Source: Hexactinellida sp. DTS-2022
Taxonomy: Eukaryota; Porifera; Hexactinellida
DNA length: 64,000 nt
NCBI GenBank assembly: GCA_028753945.1
Contig: JAPNXP010000006.1
Coordinates: 2,852,001-2,916,000 of the forward strand
Direction: 5' to 3'
Shown: positions 36,036 through 47,924 of the stretch, one piece after another
Layout of the letters: each line of letters opens with the position of its first letter
Position numbering within the stretch: position 1 is the first letter of the stretch
Made by a program: the position numbers and the translations under genes
The notes under the pieces: generated by a model
The model's database searches: none
The model's input: the letters and a program-made list of their open reading frames with translations, nothing else
Told to the model about the DNA's origin: nothing

Positions 36036-38934
36036 ATGACATGTGTGGTGCCAGGTTGTAAATCTAATTATCATTCTGAGAGTGGATTTACTTCTGTTTT
36101 CTCTTTCCCTATTGATGAGGATATTCGTGAGAAATGGTTCCGGGCTATACCTAGGCCGAGAGAAGATTACGAGACGCACAAACAGTTAAAGGTAAGATTG
36201 ACTTTTAAATTTACTACTACGGTATATTTTTATAAGGTGAAATTTATAAATCCCATCTTTATGTCAAACTAAATATTTGTTCTCCCCACCAAAACAATGA
36301 ATATTTTACACTTTTGAAAGAGTATGGATAATCGAAGTTGCACTGTCATAGGATTATCAATATAAGAATTCATTGACACTGCTTTCTTTCTTTCGAACTA
36401 CAACTTTGATACTCGTTTATTTTTAGAACTTAATGAATTATATTTATAAATTATAATAATATAATATAGTATATTACGTACTACGATTACCAAACAATAT
36501 AATCAAAATATCTATAGTTTATAATTTATTCTTTATCTAAAGGTTTGTATTATCCATTTCAAGAATGAGGACATAGAGAGAAACTATGAATTTTTTGATG
36601 GTACTAAAATGGTGGAAGTACCCAGGAAAAAGATCAGTTTGAACAAATATGCTGTCCCAAGTATTTTCCCAAATTGTCCAGAATACCTGACAGATATAAC
36701 TGTAAAACCCCAAAGACTTTCTCGTGCTGATAAGGAAGAGAAGATGATGCAATCGGCGTATAAAGAAAGTCTTATTGACAACAAAGAAAATGATGCTAAG
36801 TTTTTTGTTGCTACTCTTGATTGTATAATTAGTAAATTGAGCCAAATTGGACTCCCTAACGGTTGGCTTTGCCACAGACCTAATCCATCTACAATCCTTT
36901 TCCTAAAAATTCATTTTTATGGTGAAATAACTACAATAGATCGCTCCATAAATATAGATCAAAACTTAATTTGTAAGGCTTTATATAAAGAGACACATCA
37001 AATTCAACTATCTTATAATGTACTGAATGATATGAGGTTATTGGAGAAAATCATTCAAGAAGTTGAGATATTTGAAATGGCCCATATAAAAAGCATCACT
37101 TCTTCAGTCAACCCTGTTAATACACATGTTGAGAATGCAATAATGGAAATTTCTAGTGCTATCAATAAATTAGAGCCCAGTAATAATTCCCTTACTGAGT
37201 ACGAAACCGGGAATACCGATTCTATGCGAATTCGTCTAAATTTTTTGTTAGATCAGCTCAAATACTTAATCCTTGATAAATATTCTCGTCGTTTTAGCAT
37301 TCTTACTCAGGTTTTTTGTTTAAAACTTCAAGGAATTTCTCCAGCCTCCTATCGTCTTATTCAGTCCTCTAATTGTTTAATTCTTCCACATGAGCGTAAC
37401 TTATAAGAATCAGAAACAGTATCGGCTTACAGAGTGAGTATACAAAAATTATCAAAGAAATTGCAACCACTTTTAAACACCTAGAGCGACATGTCATCCT
37501 TCAAATGGATGAAGTACATATTCGTAGCGATGCAACATATAAGGGAGGAAGAGTAATCGGGTCAATTGATAACCCTGAAGATCCACCCACAACAGTTTTT
37601 TCAATAATGATTTCAAGTTTAGCCGCTAGGTTTTCCACAATTGTACGGTTAATCCCTTTGGGCTCTTCTTCAGCAGAAAAATTATATCCAATTATCAAGT
37701 CAACTATTTATGATATCGAAGCTTGCGATCTGTTTGTTGAAGCTCTCTGTACAGATAATTACCCTCTAAACGTTCGTCTATACAAATTGTTCTCCGCTGA
37801 TAATACACTTGTGCCTAAAGTAACGCACCCATGCAACCCAGAAAGAAATCTAATTTTGTTTTTTGATATCGTTCATATCATTAAATGCATCCGTAATAAC
37901 TGGTTAAATCTCAAGATTATGAAAGGACATTTATTTTTCCGAAATTCGAAGAGTGTCTATTGGAAGGAGAAAAGTGTATCAATTCTATTAAATCTAACAA
38001 AACTCTTTTGATCTCCGTCTCCACAGCCAACATTTCAACTAGCCATTTCACTTCCAAGACACTTTATCCAGAACTGTGTTACGCACCTTTCCAAGATATT
38101 CGAAATTTATTCACATCTGATAAGTGTAATATCTTGAAAAGAGCGCCAAGATTAACAGCTAAAGCGTGCTGCCCATCCACATTAGAAAGACAAAATGTTA
38201 GCTTTGCGTTAAAAATCTTTCATGAAACAACATCCGCTGGGCTTTTATCTTGGAAAATGGAGAATAACATCGTAAACATTAATCAAACGGTCGAATTTCT
38301 TAATCTAATAAATCAGGTTTGGAAAACATTCAATGTCAATTGGGTAGGAAAAGATATTCGGTTCAATGATGATTATTTAGCTCCTATTTATCCAGGTGAT
38401 TTCCGTTTGCAATTTTTAAGAAATGTTGTCTCTTGGTTGGATAGCTGGATACATCTGCCATTTGCATATGGGAAGTTAACACCACAAACTTTTACAAGCT
38501 TTCGACATACCTGTGAAGCATTACCAATGCTTGTTAAACGACTTACTGAGCACTGTGGATACCAGTATCTTCTAACTTCAAGAATCCAAAATGATGCGTT
38601 AGAACACCACTTTGGTCTGTATAGGCAAATGTCTGGGTCTCATTATCAGATATCATTTACTCAAATTTTAGAAAGTGAACGTAGACTTCAGCTTTCTAAC
38701 ATTTTAAAGGTGTTTGCTATTAAATGCAAAGTTACTTCAGACGAAAAGCCAGTCTCTCTAAAAGAATATATTAGCCAATTTAGTGACAACAATTATGTTG
38801 AAGAACAACTTGATTTTGAAATAGAACTCTATATAGAAAAATTGAATGAAATTTCTTGTCCAGAAATTGATGTTGGCCAAATTGATTGTCTCGTATATAT
38901 ACGTAGCAAGCTATGCAGTATTCTCTTATCTTAA
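36036..38934 (+). pseudogene. P-element/THAP-type transposase, frameshifted
   Basis: The first exon, 36036-36191, opens with a THAP zinc finger: Cys in TCVVPGC, then VFSFPIDEDIREKWFRAI. Splicing out 36192-36542 supplies the missing Cys and His (VCIIHFKNEDI), so the C2CH finger is complete only after splicing. The body continues at 36543-37403, shifts frame near 37400, continues to about 37920, shifts again, and runs to a stop at 38934. Conserved transposase parts are present: MDEVHIRSDATYKGG (first acidic residues), DIVHIIKCIRNNW, and the C-terminal QNDALEHHFGLYRQMSGSH block found in P transposases and vertebrate THAP9. Such enzymes cut and paste the element's own ends using GTP as cofactor. 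No flanking terminal repeats are visible. The two single-base breaks mean no full-length protein as written; either decay or sequence errors. The 3' end stops 24 bp from the oppositely oriented MULE. Confidence 0.8.
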
Positions 38935-38958
38935 AAAATCTAATGGTTGTCCATATTG

Positions 38959-40330
38959 TCAAGATTCGCGATTATCATAGTTTTTAACGATATTATAGAT
39001 TCTTTTTTCGCGTTCTACACTCAATCTTGAACAATCCTTTACACTTCCTCCTTCCCACTTTGCAAAAATTGCCTCCTGAAGTGACTGTTCCTTTTGCAAA
39101 AAACTTAAGAGTTTTACAAAACTTGGGTGTGGATTACCAATACCATGACTAAAAGCATTATGCCAGCCTTCTACGCTATTATTTGTTCGAGGCATTCGAT
39201 CCATCACTCTTTGATGCATGTTCCATAGTCTAATAGGAAAAGGTGGCGTCCTACGAGAACCATTTGGGAGTTGTTTTCCAATGTAGTTGTCCTCAAAATA
39301 TTTCGATACCGTCATCGCAGACTCGGGATATTCTTGCATCAAGATATTAAAACAATCCATAACATCTATCTCGGGTACGAAAGCCAGGCAGGGCAACATC
39401 TTCAGCTTCAGAGCAAAATCCCTATCCTGTTGATACGTGGTAGCTAGTCCATTAGCTTGAATTTTCCGATAAATGTTTTGTTTTAAGTGGAAGAAACATC
39501 CATAGACACATGCAAGGAAATTACTTTCCAATGCATTCATCGCTGCCTTCTCAAAGTCCACCATTATGGATGTAGGATTCAATTCCGACTCTAGTTTTAG
39601 CAGTTCTGAGAGCATTCTTTCATATGTCTCTTCAGTCTTAGCGTGAAGCAAGGCATACACGCAAGGGAATATATATCCATCTCTTTTTGCATGAAGAGTG
39701 TAAAGCTGGAAAAAATGTTGTGGAACTACTTTAAATGTGCCATCACAGTACCAGTCGTTACTTTCCTTAAGTATAGATAGAAACTTTGAAGTTCCAAAGA
39801 GCATCATTCTATTTATATCTCCTTCTCCAGAATCAAATAATAGGAAGCTGTCACCATTGAGTGTAAATTTATATTTATCAGGAATTATTATTTCCGCACA
39901 AGAACTTGGATTCCCATAAAATTATTGTTGTCTACTCTACTCTTGCACCTTCTAATAGTTCTTTTGACAGAGTCAAACGTAGGTAACTTGTTAACACATT
40001 CTGCAGTCATTCCTTCTACTGAATTAGCAAGGAGTGTGCGGGTACTTGACTCAGAATTTCGAGCAATTCCTTTGAGGTTTGTATACCCTTTTAGCATATC
40101 GACCCTACTTATATCAGAACCATGGGAATGTTCACTTTGTAATTGGGAAGGATCTGTGGGTTTTACTATGTGATTATTCTTTGTATGTAGCCTCGCTTTA
40201 CAGATTCCGCGCTTTTCACATACCCAGTATTCAACATCATGAGATTTTCTATTCAAAGTATAAATATATCCTTGTATGCTTGCTTTATCTTTTTTCCTTT
40301 CACTTTTAATCTTCTCGATCGAAAAAGAAG
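38959..40330 (-). pseudogene. MULE transposase with FLYWCH-type finger
   Basis: Read from right to left: a FLYWCH-like zinc-binding domain (GYIYTLNRKSHDVEYWVCEKRGICKARLH) at about 40290-40170, a linker (KLPTFDSVKRTIRRCK), then a MULE DDE core: first Asp in WYCDGTFKVV, second in SIMVDFEKAAMNAL, Glu in NNSVEGWHNAFSHG. One frame break near 39905 separates the two parts: an in-frame continuation reads GNPSSCAEIIIPDKY. Relative to the MULE at 42503-43916 the last 16 or so residues (LSYLKGIAYNF) are missing, so the 3' end is truncated exactly where the P-like transposase begins. Its right terminal repeat is at 40564-40630. Mutator-like enzymes move the element; this copy looks dead. Confidence 0.8.
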
Positions 40331-40563
40331 TTAAGGGAGTAGCTATAGGTTCTTATTAATATGATTTTATTACTTAATTAACATATTATTACATATTTAT
40401 ATAGTTACTCTGTTTTAGTGATAACTTATATTTAACGCATCTTATATTAGAAAACATATCAATTAGGTGAGAATGGCAAACTTCGTGATTGATAATAAAC
40501 AATTTACTTTTGCCAACCACACTCATTATCTTATATGTGACAAATATATACGTAGCACATTCT

Positions 40564-40630
40564 TGCGACTAATTGTCCGGCGACGAATTGTCCGCTACGA
40601 ATTGTCCAGGCGACGAATTGTCCGTTAATG
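40564..40630. repeat. MULE terminal repeat (GACGAATTGTCCG units)
   Basis: Four tandem variants of ggcgacgaattgtccg. This is the kind of end seen on the other MULEs in the window and lies outside the 5' end of the transposase at 38959-40330. The partner end on the left is missing. Confidence 0.65.
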
Positions 40631-40847
40631 AGATAATAGAATGATGATTAATAGTATAAGTTGTAATCATATAACCCATAACGTACTGTATACGCCAGAC
40701 ATAATTCTAGTAATTATTGCAGATAGCAACCACAGAAAAACTACCTAACTTGCCAGTTCAGAAGCTATAAATAGTATTTTAAAATAAAATACTCAATAAT
40801 ATTGAAAAAATAAAATCACGAAACAAAGAAACTCCACCAATAACAAA

Positions 40848-42091
40848 ATGGCGACACAGTTTCCAGAACCCATACCAGTGCAACTCGTAGACCCAATAGC
40901 GACACAAATAAACCAATCGATAGACAGATTGATACGCTCTCTCGAGCAGAGAAGAGTCCAGCTGTTGACCGACTTAAGGGACAGACGAGAGGAAATGAGA
41001 GCCAATCGGGTGGCGCGACAACAAATAGAGCTACAAATAACAGAAACACGCGCGTATATGGAAGGCCAACTAATGCACAATAAGCTCCATTCCATGCAGG
41101 AGAGAATAGTGGCAGAGTTAGAAACTACGCGAGCTGAAATGCAAGCCAATGCCCCGCCTCCTCAAGACCTGAAGTTCCTGTGCGACACACGGGACCTAGA
41201 GGGACACATCTCCCGTCTGGGAGAGATTCTACAGATCGACATTCCTCCAACAGTGCCTGACTACGCTGCATTCCTACAGCCCAGTGTTGCTGTTGGGAAA
41301 CAAGGATCAGCTCCTGGAATGTTAAAGGAGCCAAGAGGTATTACAATCGAACAAATATCTGGACACATTTATGTGGCAGATATGTTCAATAAGAGAATCC
41401 AAATATTCTCTGAAACGGGAGAATGTCTCAACCAATTCGGACATCAACATCTGAAGGAGCCATGGGGAATATTAACCTACAAAGACAACATATTTGTTAC
41501 AGACATAGGAGAACAGGCTATATTCCAATTCAAGCTGTCAGATCTCACAATGATAAAGCGAGTAGGGAAGGAAGGATCTGGAAAGAAAGAATTAATACTC
41601 CGAGACAACTCGCTATCTCTCCAAACCAACCCCTCTACGTGCCAGATGAATTCAACAACAGACTCCAAATCTTCTCTACAGATCTAACTTTCCAAGGCTC
41701 GCTACGACATCAAACAATGACATCACCTACTGATGTAAAATTCACAAACAATGAAATGTTTGTGTTAAGCCGTGGAGACAATCCCTGTATCCACGTGTTT
41801 ACACTATCAGGAGAGAAGTCCCGTTCCATAGTTACCAGAGGAATAGGAAGGCAAGTTGAGGAAGTATGGTTCTTCTGTTTAGACGGACGCAATAATATTG
41901 TTATCTGCGACTTCTATGCTCACGCTATCAAGATATTCTCTCCAGCTGGAGACCTCCTACACACGGTAGGAGAGGAAGGACATCAAGATGGGATGTTTGA
42001 CTTCCCTTTTGGCATTGCTATCCTCAACAACACTAAATTAGTTTGCGTCTCTGGAAACGAAAAGTTCGGTCTCCAAATAATTACTGCTTAA
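40848..42091 (+). CDS. Coiled-coil NHL-repeat protein, one frameshift
   Basis: About 414 residues if one base is lost or gained near 41590. Residues 15-115 form a charged coiled coil (SLEQRRVQLLTDLRDRREEMRANRVARQQIEL). From about residue 145 there are NHL-type beta-propeller repeats: EPRGITIEQISGHIYVADMFNKRIQIFSETGE, then LKEPWGILTYKDNIFVTD, and after the shift TPRQLAISPNQPLYVPDEF and FPFGIAILNN. The layout matches the back half of TRIM-NHL proteins without RING or B-box domains. NHL propellers bind proteins or RNA; the target here is unknown. The frame changes from one reading to another at ggaaagaaagaattaata with no splice sites, and the repeats continue smoothly, so this is a recent pseudogene or a sequence error. 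The ATG at 40848 is preceded by a TATA-like AT-rich stretch. The MULE at 42262 begins 170 bp past the stop. Confidence 0.78.
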
Positions 42092-42261
42092 CTGCTATTT
42101 CTGTTTATGCTTATACATCAATTAAATCATTGCTCATAAACGGAAGTGTACTTAAAGTGATGGTTAAAAGTGCTGGGATTAATTTAGGAGTTAACTTGTC
42201 CGAAACCACTTCAGAATCCGTATCAATATTCCCATTAACTATGTTATAAAGTGTCAGTGGT

Positions 42262-44217
42262 CGTTGACGGAAAGATGGTCGCGGGGAAAATTGGTCGCGG
42301 GGAAAATTGGTCGCTGAAAATTGGTCGCGGAAAATAGGTCGCCGGGAAAAATGGTCGCGGGGAAGTTTAGGCTTTGAAAATTGTTTAAACCTAAATGACA
42401 TTAACTTCTATATTTAATTGCTATTGTGCTATTAATTAACTTTATTGAAGATGTAATATTGAATAATAGAGAACTGTATTAAGAATAAGGGTATAGATTA
42501 CTTTAAAACTCAAAATTGTATGCGATTCCCTTCAGATAACTCAATGTATCACGAGATTCGTAATCTGCCACAAGGGCTAAGATACGAGCATCACGTGCAA
42601 TACTGTGCTTTGATCGCTTCTTAGTTTCTCCAGCCTCCCACTTTGCCAGAACCGCCTCTTGCAATGACTGTTCCCTTTGTAGAAACAGCGATAGTTTACA
42701 AAAACTTGGATGTGAGGAGACTACTGTTGATTTAAAAGCGTTATGCCACCCCTCAACATTGTTGTTTGTTCTGGCTAGACGACTATTCACTCTTGAATAA
42801 ATATTCCATATTCTAATTGGAAACATTGGTGTCCTTCTACTAAGATCGGGTAAGACTCTACCAATGTATGTCTTTTCGAAGTATTTCGCTAGAGTTATGG
42901 CCTCTTCTGGAAACTGTTGCATAAGAATATTAAAACAAATTAGAACGTCATTTTCTGGAACAAACGCTAAACTAGCAAGCATTTTGATATTAATAGCAAA
43001 ATTGTTGTTCTCTTGGTAGCGTATAGCCAACCTTGTTCTTGAACTTGTCTGAATATATTCTGTGACAAATGAAAAAAACATCCTGTTATTACAGAAATAA
43101 AATTCTCCTCCAGTGCATTCATCGCAGCTCTTTCAAAAATCGATCATAACAGTCACAGGGTTTAACAATGGTTCAATTTCTAATAATTTCTTAAACAACT
43201 TGTCATATGTAGCTTCACTTTTATTCGGGAGCAGCGATAGATACATGGAAAAATGTTTCCATCTTTTTCTGCATGAATAGTATATAGTTGTACGAACAGG
43301 TCCGGGACAACACTAAACGTTCCATCACAATACCAGTTGTCACAGCTACTTAGACAGGAAATGAAATTTCTTGTACCATAGACAATAATCCTTTGCTGGT
43401 CACCAAATCCAGAATCATAAAGCAAAAATGGTTCGCCCTTCAAAGTGATTTTGTATTTGTCAGGAATGACGATTTCAGCAGCGGTGTAGGGTTACCACAG
43501 CTCTCTATGCTAATACTTTTGTAATTCCGAATCGTTCGTTTCACAGATTCTATTTGTGGAAGTTTGTTTACAGTGGATGGATGCATTGTTTCTATACCTG
43601 AAGATAAAATACCCCTAGTGCTCTGCTCAGTAACAGATGCCAAATCCTTCATCTTTCTATATTCCTTCAACATCTTAATACGATCTTGTGAGGGCGCGTG
43701 TGTATGAGATTGTTCTATTTCAGATACTTGATCAGGTTTTACTATAATATCGTTACTCGTTACTCGTGTGTATCCTAGCCTTGCATATGCCCCGTTTTCA
43801 CATACCCAATATGATACCTCATCAGAAACACGGTTTAGAGTATAGATATACCCAAATAATGTTGCTTTATCTTTATTCTTGTTGCTCTTTATGCGTTCAA
43901 TGAAGAGAGAATCCATCTGATGATAACGAGTAGAGATTAGTAAATGTGAATTCGAGAGTAGAGATTAATAAATGTGAATTTGTATAATCTCTTCACCTTA
44001 CCTTATATAAGTAAATTATATGTGTCAAGTGTAACCTGTGTGTGTGTTGATGAGATAACAACAGATACATAACTGATATGCACATAACAAACACCAAGTG
44101 AGAAATGAGAAACATGTGGAACCTGAGAAATCAAAAATATAAAATCCCCCGCGACCAATTTTCCGCACGACCATTTTTCCGCGACCAATTTTCCCCGCGA
44201 CCAACTTTCCGCCATTC
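42262..44217 (-). mobile_element. Complete MULE with 9-bp target duplication
   Basis: Flanked by a perfect 9-bp duplication gtcagtggt (42253-42261, 44218-44226). Ends are inverted (GACGGAAAGATGGTCGC / GAATGGCGGAAAGTTGGTCGC read inward) and are extended by four to six tandem copies of ggtcgcggggaaaatt. The transposase on the - strand fills the interior. Confidence 0.88.
42503..43916 (-). pseudogene. MULE transposase of the element at 42262-44217
   Basis: Order on the - strand: FLYWCH-like finger (FGYIYTLNRVSDEVSYWVCENGA), linker (KLPQIESVKRTIRNYK), DDE core with WYCDGTFSVVPDLF, a broken middle that still shows VMIDF near 43140, then NNNVEGWHNAFKS and the tail LSYLKGIAYNFEF before the stop at 42503. 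The reading frame breaks near 43460 and again between 43180 and 43080, so it cannot be read straight through. It is the best preserved MULE here and is the likely family source of the deletion derivative at 482-979, which keeps the same tail. Confidence 0.82.
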
Positions 44218-44388
44218 GTCAGTGGTATATGCTATAAATTTAATAGTGCAAGTTACGTTCATTGCCATTAAAAAGCAAAAGTGGGTAGTTGCATCGTAAA
44301 ATGAAAAACGATAAAAAAAACTAAGTAACTTGAGTTCAGAGTTCTGTTCGATCCAAGCAACAACAAATTGCAAGTGGAATGTATATAA

Positions 44389-45759
44389 CTAGCAGATAGG
44401 ATTATCGAGTATCACAGATGTTTGTTCGTTGAATTTAACCGATTTTTGTCGCCGTATTTCTATCACCAGACATTCTCGCTTATGCCATCCATCCCAAGCC
44501 CTGAGTTTGCAAGTGCGGCTACAGAAATGCACAATGTGACACATGTTGCACTGTTTCAGTTCAACGCCTATAGAGCGACAGCAGCAGCTTTATCGCTACA
44601 AACTCCATAGAGAGCTTCAGCTCTGTAAAGTTCTCAACTCGACTCTTGTGTGTGGCTATTGAGAATAAATCTCCGTTTATACTCTCCTTCTCGTGTTCAG
44701 GCACCTTGCCACTGGGACTGCCATCTGTATTCTGTTGCTTAGACTTACAGTGCTGTTTGGATTGAGACCGTCTTCCACGTTTCTTGCTGCTTGTTCCAAA
44801 CTTTGCTTCTGCCTCGTGTTCCTCGGTTAGTTGACTCATGGCCTACTATATTATACGGCTAGATAAGTCAAGTATTTGCTAATTTATTTCCAGGCCAGTG
44901 TTTACTTTCTAATTGCTCGTAAAATGAATTACCTATCGTCATGGAATAAACTAAACTTAGGTTTTCAAATAAGCCGGAAACATCTAAAATACTTTTGACA
45001 ATGATTTCTCATCGGATTTAACCACAATGACGTAATCAAATATATTTCCCATCTTCTTGTGCATCCCTGGTACATCTACTGTCAGGCCATATATAGAGTA
45101 GGCTATGAGTATGACTGAAGTCAAACTCCATAATCTCATCCACAGACATTTGGGATTCAAACAACTTTTGCTGACTAACCTTCATCCCATTCGCGCGGAC
45201 AGTTTTGCGAAAAGTGTTAGTTATGAATTTCAGCAGTTTGGACCGAGACAGGAACCGTTGCCTCTCAACGCGAGTCATGGAATGGAATGCCAACTCAGAG
45301 CACCGCTTATCCTCCTGAAACGCGGCATTCGCGAAATCTACAATCGTTCCCATCGGCATCCCTTCCCTCACCTGCACAGGCATCAGCAGGTTGGCCCCCG
45401 CCTCCAGCAGGCTCCTGATCAGCTTAACGCTTCGCTGCACAGGGGAGAGTGACTGGGCCCGCAGAGATCGCTGCCCACACCGGGGCCCAGCGGGAGATTG
45501 AGATCCGAGTCGTGGGACAGCAACAGCTCTACCATGGGCTGGCTGTTGTTGAGAATGGCCAGAGAGAGGGGGGAGTGGCCCTTGCACACTATGTTAGGGT
45601 TAGCACCGTGTCTGAGTAGGACGCGAGATAGATTGGAAATGTGTATAGAGTCACACATGCGGGTAGCCAGCAGGTGGAGAGGAGAGTTCCCATTGAACCC
45701 TTCGTTCCTTCCGGCCGCTAGCTGGAGACATGTCTCCGCATTCCCGAGAGAGTCGTCTT
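44389..45759 (-). CDS. ANKMY1-like ankyrin/MYND protein, 3' part, probably broken
   Basis: The exon starting at 45759 (after ttgttgtag) encodes ankyrin repeats (GNSPLHLLATR, LSRVLLRHGANPNIVCKGHSPLSLAILNNSQPMVELLL) followed by the LNLPLGPGVGSDLC segment, then, after a one-base shift near 45470, VKLIRSLLEAGANLLMPV and GTIVDFANAAFQEDKRC ... FHSMTRVERQRFLSR. This order is that of ANKMY1. Further left, 44590-44389, is a MYND zinc finger (CCCRSIGVELKQCNMCHIVHFCSRTCKLRAW ... HKREC) and a stop. Between them lie a lysine-rich exon-like frame (44839-44563) and a dispersed repeat at 44845-45055, presumably in an intron. The frames do not join cleanly between the lysine-rich part and the finger. MYND fingers bind proline-rich partners; ANKMY1's role is poorly known. 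The N-terminal MORN and ankyrin part is not seen to the right, where transposons begin. Confidence 0.62.
44845..45055 (+). repeat. Dispersed repeat (GGCCTACTATATTATACGG family), copy 3
   Basis: Matches 11928-12140 over its whole length. Lies inside the ANKMY1-like gene. Confidence 0.7.
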
Positions 45760-45914
45760 CTACAACAAGTGGGTTCTGTCAATGCACTTGTTACTATGTC
45801 AGTGTTAATGGACTACCCAACTTTACTGTCATTATTGTCATTATTGCTCATTTTGTGGTAAGATTAATTATTCGCACACTTTAAATTAGCCATAATTATC
45901 TGGTGAAAGTCTAT

Positions 45915-46160
45915 AATTATAGCTGTGCCCACAGCATGTTCCTTTTGTGGCACTTTACTTGGTGCTTGGTTGACTGACAGTGTCTACCATAGTACATGAT
46001 GTTGGCACAGCTGTAATTTTAGATTTTTTGTAATGTCATCTTAACTATAAAGGTGCTGACCATTTCAGAAAGGTGTTTCGGTAATTTTACAATTTGAGGA
46101 GGAAAATCTAAAATTGCATCTGTGCCGACAGCATGTTCCTTTACTCAGCCCTTCAGAAAT
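45915..46160 (-). repeat. Diverged copy of the array hairpin
   Basis: Contains gctgtgcccacagcatgttcc and the facing arm gatgttggcacagctgtaat, followed by the array flank (aactataaaggtgctgaccatttcag). A second partial hairpin start is at 46100-46140. Much older than the copies in the main array. Confidence 0.6.
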
Positions 46161-46339
46161 TATAATAAAAAAGTTTAATTTGTTCATATTTATACTCTCA
46201 TTTATCCATTTTGAATCCATTAAAGTAGCTAATGACAAGAGTAAACAAAAACAAAAATGTGATTTGAGGTGTATGATTCAATAAAGTTGTAGATTGACAC
46301 CTGATATATCCAGTGAATGGAAAATCAAATATTTGAAAC

Positions 46340-46464
46340 TAAGGTTTCCGAGCGACGAAGTGTCCAAGCGACGAAATGTCCAAGCGACGAAATGTCCGGC
46401 GACGAAATGTCCGGGACGAAATGTCCGGCGACGAAGTGTCCAAGCGACGAAGTGTCCGCCATTC
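46340..46464. repeat. Orphan MULE right end
   Basis: Seven tandem variants of gcgacgaaatgtcc ending in gtccgccattc, the right-end form seen at 979 and 44217. It stops exactly 9 bp before the left end of the next MULE. Confidence 0.65.
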
Positions 46465-46853
46465 CAATAATACGAATGACGGAAAATTCGTCGCCAGAAA
46501 ATTCGTTAACTTTTGGAAAGGTAGATATAGTTTAATGAAAATCAATAAATACGTAATGATAATTAGATGCTAATATTATATGCTATTCCCCTTAAGTATT
46601 CTAAACTACCTCTATTTGTATAGTCAGAAACTATGTTAAATATTTTTACTTCTCGCTCGGAGGAAAGCTTCGAGATTTCTTTACGTTCTCCTCCACTTTG
46701 AATAAATTGTTTCCTGAAGTGATTGTGCCCGTTTCAGATGTTTTATTAACTTTACTAAGCTTGGGTGCGCGTGGCATGGCCAATTCTAGTTCAGAAGACG
46801 TTATGCCACCCTTCCAGAGTTTTAGTACGTGCTTGCCTGTTTATAAATAAATA

Positions 46854-47323
46854 CGAGCCCTTCGGTCTCGGTCGCTTTGCGACGGATCGCTACTACACAC
46901 CTTAAGTTAACGGTCGCTGTGCGGCCTATTCCTCACCCTTTCTGCCATGGAAAATGGTAGAAAGGGACGTATATACATCCCTTTATAAGATTTCCATAGT
47001 TTTAACTTATTTTCATATTCTAAATTTATAAAAGTGAAATTCGTGTTAAGCGTACTTGTTTACCTATAATACCGTTGAAAGGAAACTTCTAGGTTGATTT
47101 TGAATTTTCATTAATTTGTTACTTTTTTTGTAAACAACAACAATAAATATTCATATTATACATTTGTAAATGCGAAATTCGAAATCAGCATACTACTTGT
47201 TTACCTATTATAACTTTTGAAAGTTAGTTTATATCCCAATATTAATTGCAGTTTCTATTTTCCCATCACTTTAATATAATCCGGACAAACACACAAACAA
47301 CAATCGAGTTTTAATAATATAGA
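46854..47323 (-). mobile_element. Helitron-like element with CTCG terminus, copy 2
   Basis: On the - strand it starts TCTATATTATTAAAACTCG after A and ends CGAAGGGCTCG before T. Same family as 1169-1671; short hairpins near the end (gtcgcaaagcgac form). Inserted into the MULE coding region. Confidence 0.68.
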
Positions 47324-47399
47324 TATACATAGGCGTTCTTCTTGTATGTCAGACAGTCTTTTCCTATATAAGAACCTCAAAGTATTTTGCTATCCCCAT

Positions 47400-47734
47400 C
47401 AGTGATGTCTCCGTTACTCCGTTACTCCGTTGCCGTTACTTTATATCTCCCGTTACCGTTACTCCGTTACTTTTGTTAAGTTTATCCGTTTTCCTTTATT
47501 CAGTACAGTTTACCTTAATGAAACGGTAACTGATTTAAAATAACGTCGTAATGGCAAAGGAATAAGTTTGACGTAGTAACTGTTACTGTGTTACGGTAAA
47601 GTATTGGTAAGAGTAACTGATTAAAGATAACGGTAACTAGTCAAAAGTAACGGATGTCCGTTACCGTTAATAGTCGATGCCGGTTACCGTTACCATTACC
47701 GTTACTCCGTTACTAGTAACGGAGCACATCACTG
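47400..47734. mobile_element. hAT MITE rich in CCGTTAC
   Basis: Ends CAGTGATGTCTCCG / GGAGCACATCACTG with a perfect 8-bp duplication atccccat (47392-47399, 47735-47742). The inside is tandem ccgttactccgttac on one side and its inverse on the other. Confidence 0.85.
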
Positions 47735-47924
47735 ATCCCCATACCAGATTCTGGGTACTCTGCCATTATTATATCGATGAGTCTATCACATCAATCTCAG
47801 GTACGTAGGCCAGACTAGGTAACATCTTCAGTTTCAGGGAAACTCTTTATCCATTTGGTAGTTTGTAGTCAATCCTTCAGCTTGAATTTTTCTATAAATA
47901 ATCTGCGTAAATGGAAGAAACAGG

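Noticed and set aside
42111..42401. Frames repeating RDQFSPRP or SRGKLVAE at 42111-42401 and 44003-44215
   Set aside because: They translate the tandem MULE ends, not a protein.
44590..44625. A 16-bp intron to join the lysine-rich frame with the MYND finger
   Set aside because: Far too short for spliceosomal removal. A frameshift or an unseen splice is more likely.
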